Positions 13,801 to 24,950 of a DNA stretch of 64,000 bases are shown here, piece after piece (position 1 is the stretch's first letter; each line of letters opens with the position of its first letter). The notes below the pieces were generated by a model. That model saw only the letters and a program-made list of their open reading frames with translations. It did no database searches and was not told the DNA's origin. The stretch lies in NCBI GenBank assembly GCA_963693285.1, contig OY848919.1, positions 8,303,461 to 8,367,460 on the forward strand, written 5' to 3'. The DNA comes from Xestospongia muta (Eukaryota > Porifera > Demospongiae > Haplosclerida > Petrosiidae). A program made the position numbers and the translations under genes.

Positions 13801-16800
13801 TAGATTAAAACTCTAAAATGAACAGTTTAGAGCTTTTTGAAAGTTAAAAAATATTAGAAAATAACAGTGAAAACTGGTTAAATAAGCTGATCTAAAGAGT
13901 TTAGTAAGTTTATCTGTCTTATAAATACTAATAAAGTAGTCTAAATAGGTTAAAACTCTAAAATAAAGAGTTTAGAGCTTTTTGAAAGTTAAAAAAGATT
14001 AGAAATTAACTGTGAAAATTGGTTAAATAAGCTTATCTAAAGAGTTTAGTAAGTTTATCAGTCTTAAAAATACTAATAAAGTAGTGTAAATAGGTTAAAA
14101 CACTAAAATAAAGAGTTTAGAGCTTTTTGAAAGTTAAAAAAGATTAGAAATTTACTGTGAAAACTGGTTAAATAAGTTGATCTAAAGAGTTTAGTAAGTT
14201 TATTAGCCTTAAATATACTAATAAAGTAGTTTAAATAGATTAAAACTCTAAAATAAAGAGTTTAGAGCTTTTTGAAAGTTAAAAAAGATTAGAAATTAAC
14301 TGTGAAAACTGGTTAAATAAGCTGATCTAAAGAGTTTAGTAAGTTTATCTGTCTTATATAACTAATAAAGTAGTCTAAATAGGTCAAAACTCTAAAATAA
14401 AGCGTATTGAGCTTTTTGAAAGTTAAAAAAGATTAAAAATTAACAGTCAAAACTGGTTAAATAAGCTGATCTAAAGAGTTTAGTAAGTTTATCTGTCTTA
14501 TATATACTAATAAAGTAGTCTAAATAGGTTAAAACTCTAAAATGAACAGTTTAGAGCTTCTTGAAACTTAAAAAATGTTAGAAAATAACAGTGAAAACTG
14601 GTTAAATAAGCTGATCTATAGAGTTTAGTAAATCTATCTGTCTTAAATATACTAATAAAGTAGTCTAAATAGGTTAAAACTCTAAAATAAAGAGTTTAGA
14701 GCTTTTTGAAAGTTAAAAAAGATTAGAAATTAACTGTGAAAACTGGTTAAATAAGCTGATCTAAAGAGTTTAGTAAGTTTATCTGTCTCATATATACTAA
14801 TAAAGTAGTCTCAATAGGTTAAAACTCTAAAATAAAGAGTTTAGAGCTTTTAGAAAGTTAAAAAAGATTAGAAATTAACTGTGAAAACTGGTTAAATAAG
14901 CTGATCTAAAGAGTTTAGTAAGTTTATCAGTCTTAATTATACTAATAAAGTATTCTAAATAGGTTAAAACTCTAAAATAAAGAGTTTAGAGCTTTTTGAA
15001 AGTTAAAAAAGATTAGAAATTAACTGTTAAAACTGGTTAAATAAGCTGATCTAAAAAGTTTAGTAAGTTTATCTGTCTTATATATACTAATAAAGTAGTC
15101 TAAATAGGTTAAAACTCTAAAATAAAGAGTTTAGAGCTTTTTGAAAGTTAAAAAAGATTAGAAATTAACTGTGAAAACTGGTTAAATAAACTGATCTAAA
15201 GAGTTTAGTAATTTTATCAGTCTTAAATATACTAATAAAGTAGTCTAAATAGGTTAAAACTCTAAAATAAAGAGTTTAGAGCTTTTTGAAAGTTAAAAAA
15301 GATTAGAAATTAACTGTGAAAACTGGTTAAATAAGCTGATCTAAAGAGTTTAGTAAGTTTATCTGTCTTATCTATACTAATAAAGTAGTCTAAATAGGTC
15401 AAAACTGTAAAATAAAGCGTATAGAGCTTTTTGAAAGTTAAAAAGATTAAAAATTAACTGTTAAAACTGGTTAATTAAGCTGATCTAAAGAGTATAGTAA
15501 GTTTATCTGTCTTATATATACTAATAAAGTAGTCTAAATAGGTTAAAAGTCTAAAATGAACAGTTTAGAGCTGTTTTAAAGTTAAAAAATATTAGAAAAT
15601 AACAGTGAAAACTGGTTAAATAAGCTGATCTAAAGAGTTTAGTAAGTTTATCTGTCTTATAAATACTAATAAAGTAGTCTAAATAGGTTAAAACTCTAAA
15701 ATAAAGAGTTTAGAGCTTTTTGAAAGTTAAAAAAGATTAGAAATTAACTGTGAAAATTGGTTAAATAAGCTGATCTAAAGAGTTTAGTAAGTTTATCAGT
15801 CTTAAAAATACTAATAAAGTAGTGTAAATAGGTTAAAACACTAAAATAAAGAGTTTAGAGCTTTTTGAAAGTTAAAAAAGATTAGAAATTTTCTGTGAAA
15901 ACTGGTTAAATAAGTTGATCTAAAGAGTTTAGTAAGTTTATTAGCCTTAAATATACTAATAAAGTAGTTTAAATAGATTAAAACTCTAAAATAAAGAGTT
16001 TAGAGCTTTTTGAAAGTTAAAAAAGATTAGAAATTAACTGTGAAAACTGGTTAAATAAGCTGATCTAAAGAGTTTAGTAAGTTTATCTGTCTTATATAAC
16101 TAATAAAGTAGTCTAAATAGGTCAAAACTCTAAAATAAAGCGTATTGAGCTTTTTGAAAGTTAAAAAAGATTAAAAATTAACAGTCAAAACTGGTTAAAT
16201 AAGCTGATCTAAAGAGTTTAGTAAGTTTATCTGTCTTATATATACTAATAAAGTAGTCTAAATAGGTTAAAACTCTAAAATGAACAGTTTAGAGCTTCTT
16301 GAAACTTAAAAAATGTTAGAAAATAACAGTGAAAACTGGTTAAATAAGCTGATCTAAAGAGTTTAGTAAGTCTATCTGTCTTAAATATACTAATAAAGTA
16401 GTCTAAATAGGTTAAAACTCTAAACTAAAGAGTTTAGAGCTTTTTGAAAGTTAAAAAAGATTAGAAATTAACTGTGAAAACTGGTTAAATAAGCTGATCT
16501 AAAGAGTTTAGTAAGTTTATCTGTCTCATATATACTAATAAAGTAGTCTCAATAGGTTAAAACTCTAAAATAAAGAATTTAGAGCTTTTAGAAAGTTAAA
16601 AAAGATTAGAAATTAACTGTGAAAACTGGTTAAATAAGCTGATCTAAAGAGTTTAGTAAATTTATCAGTCTTAATTATACTAATAAAGTATTCTAAATAG
16701 GTTAAAACTCTAAAATAAAGAGTTTAGAGCTTTTTGAAAGTTAAAAAAGATTAGAAATTAACTGTTAAAACTGGTTAAATAAGCTGATCTAAAAAGTTTA

Positions 16801-17360
16801 GTAAGTTTATCTGTCTTATATATACTAATAAAGTAGTCTATATAGGTTAAAACAAGAGTTTAGAGCTTTTTGAAAGTTAAAAAAGATTAGAAATTAACTG
16901 TGAAAACTGGTTAAATAAACTGATCTAAAGAGTTTAGTAATTTTTTCAGTCTTAAATATACTAATAAAGTAGTCTAAATAGGTTAAAACTCTAAAATAAA
17001 GAGTTTAGAGCTTTTTGAAAGTTAAAAAAGATTAGAAATTAACTGTGAAAACTGGTTAAATAAGCTGATCTAAAGAGTTTAGTAAGTTTATCTGTCTTAT
17101 CTATACTAATAAAGTAGTCTAAATAGGTCAAAACTGTAAAATAAAGCGTATAGAGCTTTTTGAAAGTTAAAAAGATTAAAAATTAACTGTTAAAACTGGT
17201 TAATTAAGCTGATCTAAAGAGTATAGTAAGTTTATCTGTCTTATATATACTAATAAAGTAGTCTAAATAGGTTAAAAGTCTAAAATGAACAGTTTAGAGC
17301 TGTTTTAAAGTTAAAAAATATTAGAAAATAACAGTGAAAACTGGTTAAATAAGCTGATCT
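10850..17360 (+). repeat. HOR region with one start marker at 9-, 14- and 12-monomer spacing
   Basis: The deletion variant CTTATATAACTAATAAAG occurs at 11,021, 12,324, 14,353 and 16,091. The spacings are 1,303, 2,029 and 1,738 bp, or 9, 14 and 12 monomers less 1-2 bp. Each copy is followed by the same order of variants: AAGCGTATTGA with ACAGTCAAAACTGG, then GAACAG with CTTCTTGAAACTT. In most copies these are followed by CTGTCTCATATATAC with TCTCAATAGG, then CAGTCTTAATTATAC with AGTATTCTAAATAGG. The order is shared while the length varies, so whole monomers have been gained or lost between copies. The copy near 16,850 also carries a deletion of about 10 bp in one unit. Confidence 0.82.
16840..16875 (+). 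repeat. Truncated monomer with an internal deletion of about 10 bp
   Basis: The usual GGTTAAAACTCTAAAATAAA reads GGTTAAAACAAGAGTTTAG here. Most of the CTCTAAAATA segment is missing, which removes one arm of the central dyad and one AATAAA hexamer. The flanking monomers are normal, so this is a private indel within block A. Confidence 0.8.
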
Positions 17361-19540
17361 AAAGAGTTTAGTAAGTTTATTTGTCTTATATATACTAATA
17401 AAGTAGTCTAAATAGGTTAAAACTCTAAAATGAACAGTTTAGAGCTTCTTGAAAGTTAAAAAATATTAGAAAATAACAGTGAAAACTGGTTAAATAAGCT
17501 GATCTAAAGAGTTTAGTAAGTTTATCTGTCTTAAATATACTAATAAAGTAGTCTAAATAGGTTAAAACTCTAAAATAAAGAGTTTAGAGCTTTTTGAAAG
17601 TTAAAAAAGATTAGAAATTAACTGTGAAAATTGGTTAAATAAGCTGATCTAAAGAGTTTAGTAAGTTTATCAGTCTTAAATATACTAATAAAGTAGTATA
17701 AATAGGTTAAAACTCTAAAATAAAGAGTTTAGAGCTTTTTCAAAGTTAAAAAAGATTAAAAATTAACTGTGAAAACTGGTTAAATAAGCTGATCTAAAGA
17801 GTTTAGTAAGTTTATCTGTCTTAAATATACTAATAAAGCTGTCTAAGTAGGTTTAAATTCTAAAATAAAGAGTTTAGAGCTTTTTGAAAGTTAAAAAAGA
17901 TTAGAAATTAACTGTTAAAACTGGTTAAATAAGCTGATCTAAAGAGTTTAGTAAGTTTATCAGTCTTAAATATACTAATAAAGTAGTCTAAATAAGTTAA
18001 AACTCTAAAATAAAGAGTTTAGAGCTTTTTGAAAGTTAAAAAAGATTAGAAATTAAATGTGAAAACTGGTTAAATAAGCTGATCTAAACAGTTTAGTAAG
18101 TTTATCAGTCTTAAATATACTAATAAAGTAGTCTATATAGGTTAAAACTCTAAAATAAAGAGTTTAGAGCTTTTTGAAAGTTAAAAAAGATTATAAATTA
18201 ACTGTGAAAACTGGTTAAATAAGCTGATCTAAAGAGTTAAGTAAGTTTATCTGTCTTATTTATACTAATAACGTAGTCTAAATAGGTTTCAACTCTAAAA
18301 TAAAGAGTTTAGAGCTTTTTGAAAGTTAAAAAAGATTAGAAATTAACTGTGAAAACTGGTTAAATAAGCTGATCTAAAGAGTTTAGTAAGTTTATCTGTC
18401 TTAAATATACTATTGAAGTAGTCTAAATAGGTTAAAACTCTAAAATAAAGAATTTAGAGCTTTTTGAAAGTTAAAAAAGATTAGAAATTAACTGTGAAAC
18501 TGGTTAAATAAGCTGATCTAAAGAGTTTAGTAAGTTTCTCTTTCTTAAATATACTAATAAAGCTGTCTAAATAGGTTAAAACTCTAAAATAAAGAGTTTA
18601 GAGCTTTTTGAAAGTTAAAAAAGATTAGAAATTAACTGTGAAAACTGGTTAAATAAGTTGATTTAATGAGTTTAGTGAGTTTATCAGTCTTAAATATACT
18701 AATAAAGTAGTCTAAATAGGTTTAAACTCTAAAATAAAGAGTTTAGAGCTTTTTGAAAGTTAAAAAAGATTAGAAATTAATTGTGAAAACTGGTTAAATA
18801 AGCTGATCTAAAGAGTTTAGTAAGTTTATCTGTCTTAAATATACTAATAAAGCAGTCTAAATAGATTAAAACTCTAAAATAAAGAGTTTAGAGCTTTTTG
18901 AAAGTTAAAAAAGATTAGAAATTAACTGTGAAAACTGGTTAAATAAGTTGATCTAAAGAGTTTAGTAAGTTTATCTGTCTTAAATATACTAATAAAGAAG
19001 TCTAAATAGGTTTAAACTCTAAAATAAAGAGTTTAGAGCTTTTTGAAAGTTAAAATAGATTAGAAATTAATTGTGAAAACTGGTTAATAAGCTGATCTAA
19101 AGAGTTTAGTAAGTTTATCTATCTTAAATATACTAATAAAGTAGTGTAAATAGGTTAAAACTTTAAAATAAAGAGTTTAGAGCTTTTTGAAAGTTAAAAA
19201 AGATTAGAAATTAACTGTGAAAACTGGTTAAATAAGTTGATATAAAGAGTTTAGTAAGTTTATCTGTCTTAAATATACTAATAAAGTAGTCTAAATAGGT
19301 TTAAACTCTAAAATAAAGAGTTTAGAGCTTTTTGAAATTTAAAAAAGATTAGAAATTAATTGTGAAAACTGGTTAAATAAGCTGATCTAAAGAGTTTAGT
19401 AAGTTTATCTCTCTTAAATATACTAATAAAGTAGTCTAAATAGGTTAAAACTCTAAAATAAAGAGTTTAGAGCTTTTTGAAAGTTAAAAAAGATTAGAAA
19501 TTAATTGTGAAAAATGGTTAAATAATCTGATCTAAAGAGT

Positions 19541-19613
19541 TTAGTAAGTTTATCTATGTTAAATACTATTTAGACTACTTTAATAGTATATTTAAGACAG
19601 ATAAACTTACTAA
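19541..19613. other. Orientation switch 1 (A to B): near-palindromic junction
   Basis: Forward monomers end at about 19,565 and inverted monomers begin at 19,566 with CTATTTAGACTACTTTAATA. The inner arms, 19,541-19,565 and 19,589-19,613, are complementary at 23 of 25 positions around a 23-bp spacer (19,566-19,588). Block A stops near monomer position 20. Block B starts near position 44, so the join is not at a monomer boundary. I see essentially no microhomology at the break. The first inverted unit carries its own variants (TAATCTCTTTACATGAGC) that the last forward unit lacks, so the arms are not exact mirror images. Confidence 0.92.
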
Positions 19614-20699
19614 TCTCTTTACATGAGCTTATTTAACCAGTTTTCACAGTTAATTTCTAATCTTTTTTAACTTTCAAAAAGCTCTAAAGTCTTTATTTTA
19701 GAGTTTTAACCTATTTAGACTATTTTATTAGTATATTTAAGACTGATAAACTTACTAAACTCTTTAGATCAGCTTATTTAACCAGTTTTCACAGTTAATT
19801 TCTAATCTTTTCTAACTTTCAAAAAGCTCTAAACTCTTTATTTTAGAGTTTTAACCTATTTAGACTACGTTATTAGTATATATAAGACAGATAAACTTAC
19901 TAAACTCTTTAGATCAGCTTATTTAACCAGTTTTCACAGTTAATTTCTAATCTTTTTTAACTTTCAAAAAGCTCTAAACTCTTTATTTTAAAGTTTTAAC
20001 CTATTTAGACTATTCTATTAGTATATTTAAGACAGATAAACTTACTAAACTCTTTAGATCAGCTTATTTAACCACTTTTCACAGTTAATTTCTAATCTTT
20101 TTTAACTTTCAAAAAGCTCTAAACTCTTTATTTTAGAGTTTTAACCTATTTACACTACTTTATTAGTATATTTAAGACTGATCAACTTACTAAACTCTTT
20201 AGATCAGTTTATTTAAGCAGTTTTCACAGTTAATTTGTAATATTTTTTAACTTTCAAAAAGGTCTAAACTCTTTATTTTAGAGTTTTAACCTATTTAGAC
20301 TACTTTATTAGTATATTTAAGAATGATAAACTTACTAAACTCTTTAGATCAGCTTATTTAACAAGTTTTCACAGTTAATTACTAATCTTTTTAACTTTCA
20401 AAAAGCTCTATACCCTTTATTTTAGAGATTTAACTTATTTAGACTACTTTATTAGTATATTTAAGACTGATAAACTCACTAAACTCTTTTGATCAGCTAA
20501 TTTAACCAGTTTTCACAGTTAATTTCTAATCTTTTTTAACTTTCAAAAAGCTCTATACCCTTTATTTTAGAGTTTTAACCTATTTAGACTACTTTATTAG
20601 TATATATAAGACTGATTAACTTACTAAACTCTATAGATCAGCTTATTTAACCAGTTTTCACAGTTAATTTTTAATCTTTTTTAACTTTCAAAAAGCTCT

Positions 20700-21640
20700 A
20701 AACTCTTTATTTTAGAGTTTTCACCTATTAAGACTACTTTGTTAGTATATTTAAGATAGATAAACTTACTAAACTCTTTAGATCAGCTTATTTAACCAGT
20801 CTTCACAGTTAATTTTTAATCTTTTTTAACTTTCAAAAAGCTCTAAACTCTTTATTTTAGAGTTTTAACCTATTAAGACTACTTTATTAGTGTATTTAAG
20901 ATAGATAAACTTACTAAACTCTATAGATCAGCTTATTTAACCAGTTTTCACAATTAATTTCTAATCTTTTTTAACTTTCAAAAAGCTCTAAACTCTTTAT
21001 TTTAGAGTTTTAACCTATTTAGACTACTTTATTAGTATATTTAAGACAGATAAACTTCCTAAACTCTTTTGATCAGCTTATTTAACCAGTTTTCACAGTT
21101 AATTTCTAATCTTTTTCAACTTTCAAAAAGCTCTAAACTCTTTATTTTAGAGTTTTAACCTATTAAAACTACTTTATTAGTATATTTAAGATAGATAAAC
21201 TTACTAAACTCTTTAGATCAGCTTATTTAACCAGTCTTCACAGTTAATTTTTAATCTTTTTTAACTTTCAAAAAGCTCTAAACTCTTTATTTTAGAGTTT
21301 TAACCTATTAAGACTACTTTATTAGTATATTTAAGATAGATAAACTTACTAAACTCTATAGATCAGCTTATTTAACCAGTTTTCACAGTTAATTTCTAAT
21401 CTTTTTTAACTTTCAAAAAGCTCTAAACTCTTTATTTTAGAGTTTTAACCTATTTAGACTACTTTATTAGTATATTTAAGACAGATAAACTTCCTAAACT
21501 CTTTTGATCAGCTTATTTAACCAGTTTTCACAGTTAATTTCTAATCTTTTTTAACTTTCAAAAAGCTCTAAACTCTTTATTTTAGAGTTTTAACCTATTA
21601 AGACTACTTTATTAGTATATTTAAAATAGATAAACTTACT
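20700..21640 (-). repeat. 3-monomer HOR (435 bp) in block B
   Basis: Private variants repeat at exactly 435 bp: CCAGTCTTCACAG at 20,796 and 21,231; CTATAGATCA at 20,921 and 21,356; and CTTCCTAAACTC at 21,055 and 21,490. Three different markers share one offset, which shows a trimeric higher-order unit present about twice. Confidence 0.88.
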
Positions 21641-23389
21641 AAACTCTTTAGATCAGCTTATTTAACCAGTTTTCACAATTAATTTCTAATCTTTTTTAAC
21701 TTTCAAAAAGCTCTAAACTCTTTATTTAAGAGTTTAAACCTATTTAGAATACTTTATTAGTATATTTAAGACAGATAAACTTACTAAATTCTTTATATCA
21801 ACTTATTTAACCAGTTTTCACAGTTAATTTCTAATCTTTTTTTACTTTCAAAAAGCTCTAAACTCTTTATTTTAAAGTTTTAACCTATTTACACTACTTT
21901 ATTAGTATATTTAAGATAGATAAACTTACTAAACTCTTTAGATCAGCTTATTTAACCAGTTTTCACAATTAATTTCTAATCTTTTTTAACTTTCAAAAAG
22001 CTCTAAACTCTTTATTTTAGAGTTTAAACCTATTTAGACTACTTTATTAGTATATTTAAGACTGATAAACTTACTAAACTCTTTAGATCAACTTATTTAA
22101 CCAGTTTTAACAGTTAATTTCTAATCTTTTTTAACTTTCAAAAAGCTCTAAACTCTTTATTTTAGAGTTTTAACCTATTTAGACTACTTTATTAGTATAT
22201 ATAAGACAGATAAACTTACTAAACTCTTTAGATCAGCTTATTTAACCAGTTTTAACAGTTAATTTCTAATCTTTTTTAACTTTCAAAAAGCTCTAAACTC
22301 TTTATTTTAGATTTTTAACCTATTAGACTACTTTATTAGTATATTTAAGACTGTTAAACTTACTAAAATCTTTAGATCATTTTATTTAACCAGTTTTCAC
22401 AGTTAATTTCTAATCTTTTTTAACTTTCTAAAAGCTCTAAACTCTTTATTTTAGAGTTTTAACCTATTTAGACTACTTTATTAGTATATAGAAGACAGAT
22501 AAACTTACTAAACTCTTTAGATCAGCTTATTTAACCAGTTTTCACAGTAAATTTCTAATCTTTTTTAACTTTCAAAAAGCTCTAAACTCTTTATTTTAGA
22601 GTTTTAACCTATTTACACTACTTTATTAGTATATTTAAGACAGATAAAGTTACGAAACTCTTTAGATCAGCTTATTTAACCAGTTTTCACAGTTAATTTC
22701 TAATCTTTTTTAACTTTCAAAAAGCTCTAAACTCTTTATTTTAGAGTTTTAACCTATTTAGACTACTTTATTAGTATATTTAACAATGAAAAACTTACTA
22801 AACTCTTTAGACGAGCTTATTTAACCAGTTTTCACAGTTAATTTCTAATCTTTTTTAACTTTCAAAAAGCTCTAAACTCTTTATTTTAGAATTTAAACCT
22901 ATTTAGACAGCTTTATTAGTATATTTAAGATAGATAAACTTACTAAACTCTTTAGATCAGTTTATTTAACCAGTTTTCACAGTTAATTTCTAATCGTTTT
23001 TAACTTTCAAAAAGGTCTAAACTCTTTATTTTAGAGTTTTAACCTATTTAGACTACTTTATTAGTATATTTAAGACTCATAAACTTACTAAACTCTTTAG
23101 ATCAGCTTATTTAACCAGTTTTCACAGTTAATTTCTAATCTTTTTAACTTTCAAAAAGCTCTAAACTCTTTATTTTAGAGTTTTAACCTATTTAGACTAC
23201 TTTATTACTATATTTAAGATAGATAAACTTACTAAACTCTTTAGATCAGCTTATTTAAACAGTTTTCACAGTTAATTTCTAATCTTTTTTAACTTTCAAA
23301 AAGCTCTAAACTCATTATTTTGGAGTTTTAACCTATTTAGACTACTTTATTAGTATATTTAAGACAGAAAAACTTACTAAACTCTTTAG

Positions 23390-24240
23390 ATCAGCTTATT
23401 TAACCAGTTTTCACTGTTATTTTCTAATATTTTTTAAGTTTCAAGAAGCTCTAAACTGTTCATTTTAGAGTTTTAACCTATTTAGACTAGACTACTTTAT
23501 TAGTATATATAAGACAGACAAACTTACTAAACTCTTTAGATCAGCTTATTTAACCAGTTTTCACTGTTATTTTGTAATATTTTTTAACTTTCAAAAAGCT
23601 CTAACCTGTTCATTTTAGAGTTTTTATCTATTTAGACTACTTTATTAGTATATATAAGACTGATAAACTTACTAAACTCTTTAGATCAGATTATTTAACA
23701 AGTTTTGACTGTTAATTTTTAATCTTTTTTAACTTTCAAAAAGCTCTATACGCTTTATTTTAGAGTTTTGACTTATTTAGACTACTTTATTAGTATATTT
23801 AAGACAGATAAACTTACTAAACTCTTTAGATCAGCTTATTTAACCAGTTTTCACTGTTATTTTCTAATATTTTTTAAGTTACAAGAAGCTCTAAACTGTT
23901 CATTTTAGAGTTTTAACCTATTTAGACTACTTTATTAGTATATATAAGACAGACAAACTTACTAAACTCTTTAGATCAGCTTATTTAACCAGTTTTCACT
24001 GTTATTTTCTAATATTTTTTAACTTTCAAAAAGCTCTAACCTGTTCATTTTAGAGTTTTTATCTATTTAGACTACTTTATTAGTATATATAAGACAGTTA
24101 AACTTACTAAACTCTTTAGATCAGCTTATTTAACCAGTTTTGACTGTTAATTTTTAATCTTTTTTAACTTTCAAAAAGCTCTATACGCTTTATTTTAGAG
24201 TTTTGACCTATTTAGACTACTTTATTAGTATATATAAGAC
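23390..24240 (-). repeat. 3-monomer HOR (435 bp) of type II, II and III monomers
   Basis: The marker CTAACCTGTTCATTTTAGAG is at 23,601 and 24,036, exactly 435 bp apart. Each trimer contains two type II units (CTGTTATTTT with TTCATTTTAGAG) and one type III unit (GACTGTTAATTTTTAATC with ATACGCTTTATTTTAG). The first copy carries the GACTAGACTA insertion and the second does not. Confidence 0.85.
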
Positions 24241-24359
24241 AGATAAACTTACTAAACTCTTTACATCAGCTTATTTAACCAGTTTTCACACTTAATTTCT
24301 AATCTTTTTTAACTTTCAAAAAGCTCTAAACTCTTTATTTTAGAGTTTAAACCTATTTA

Positions 24360-24950
24360 GACTACTTTATTAGTATATTTAAGACTGATAAACTTACTAA
24401 ACTCTTTAGATCAGCTTATTTAACCAATTTTCACAGTTAATTTCTAATCTTTTTTAACTTTCAAAAAGCTCTAAACTCTTTATTTTAGAGTTTTAACCTA
24501 TTTAGACTACTTTATTAGTATATATAAGACAGATAAACTTACTAAACTCTTTAGATCAGCTTATTTAACCAGTTTTCACTGTTATTTTCTAATATTTTTT
24601 AACTTTCAAGAAGCTCTAAACTCTTTATTTTAGAGTTTTAACCTATTTAGACTACTTTATTAGTATATTTAAGACTGATAAACTTACTAAACTCTTTAGA
24701 TCAGCTTATTTAACCAATTTTCACAGTTAATTTCTAATCTTTTTTAACTTTCAAAAAGCTCTAAACTCTTTATTTTAGAGTTTTAACCTATTTAGACTAC
24801 TTTATTAGTATATATAAGACAGATAAACTTACTAAACTCTTTAGATCAGCTTATTTAACCAGTTTTCACTGTTATTTTCTAATATTTTTTAACTTTCAAG
24901 AAGCTCTAAACTCTTTATTTTAGAGTTTTAACCTATTTAGACTACTTTAT
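24360..24950 (-). repeat. 2-monomer HOR (290 bp), two copies
   Basis: TAACCAATTT lies at 24,421 and 24,711, exactly 290 bp apart. Each dimer pairs a type I unit carrying this variant with a unit whose CTGTTATTTTCTAATATTTT half is type II and whose CTCTTTATTTTAGAG half is type I. The two 290-bp copies look identical by eye, so the duplication is probably recent. Confidence 0.85.

Larger units (their letters stand above)
1..19565 (+). repeat. Satellite block A: about 135 forward tandem 145-bp monomers
   Basis: This is a head-to-tail array. The first unit boundaries are at 1, 146, 291 and 436, which gives an exact 145-bp period. Each unit begins near TAAGTTTATCTGTCTTAAAT and ends with CTGATCTAAAGAGTTTAG. 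Three monomer types alternate. Type I carries AAAGAGTTTAGAGC then GATTAGAAATTAACTGTG. Type II carries TGAACAGTTTAGAGC then TATTAGAAAATAACAGTG, for example near 1,940, 2,085, 5,850 and 8,745. Type III carries AAGCGTATAGAGC then GATTAAAAATTAACAGTTAA, for example near 1,655, 8,460 and 10,055. Units differ by scattered substitutions and small indels. Nothing non-satellite interrupts the block. Stop codons occur in every frame within a few units, so no coding role is supported. The array continues off the left edge of the window. Confidence 0.98.

Noticed and set aside
19566..19588. Inserted mobile element or target-site duplication at the switch
   Set aside because: The spacer is itself monomer sequence (reverse complement of about positions 21-44). 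No foreign DNA or flanking duplication is present.
19541..19613. Simple hairpin or duplex-read artefact at the inversion
   Set aside because: Right-arm units carry variants (CTTTACATGAGC, CTTTATTTTAGAG preceded by AAAGT) not mirrored in the left arm. Pure fold-back is therefore unlikely, though reads should confirm it.
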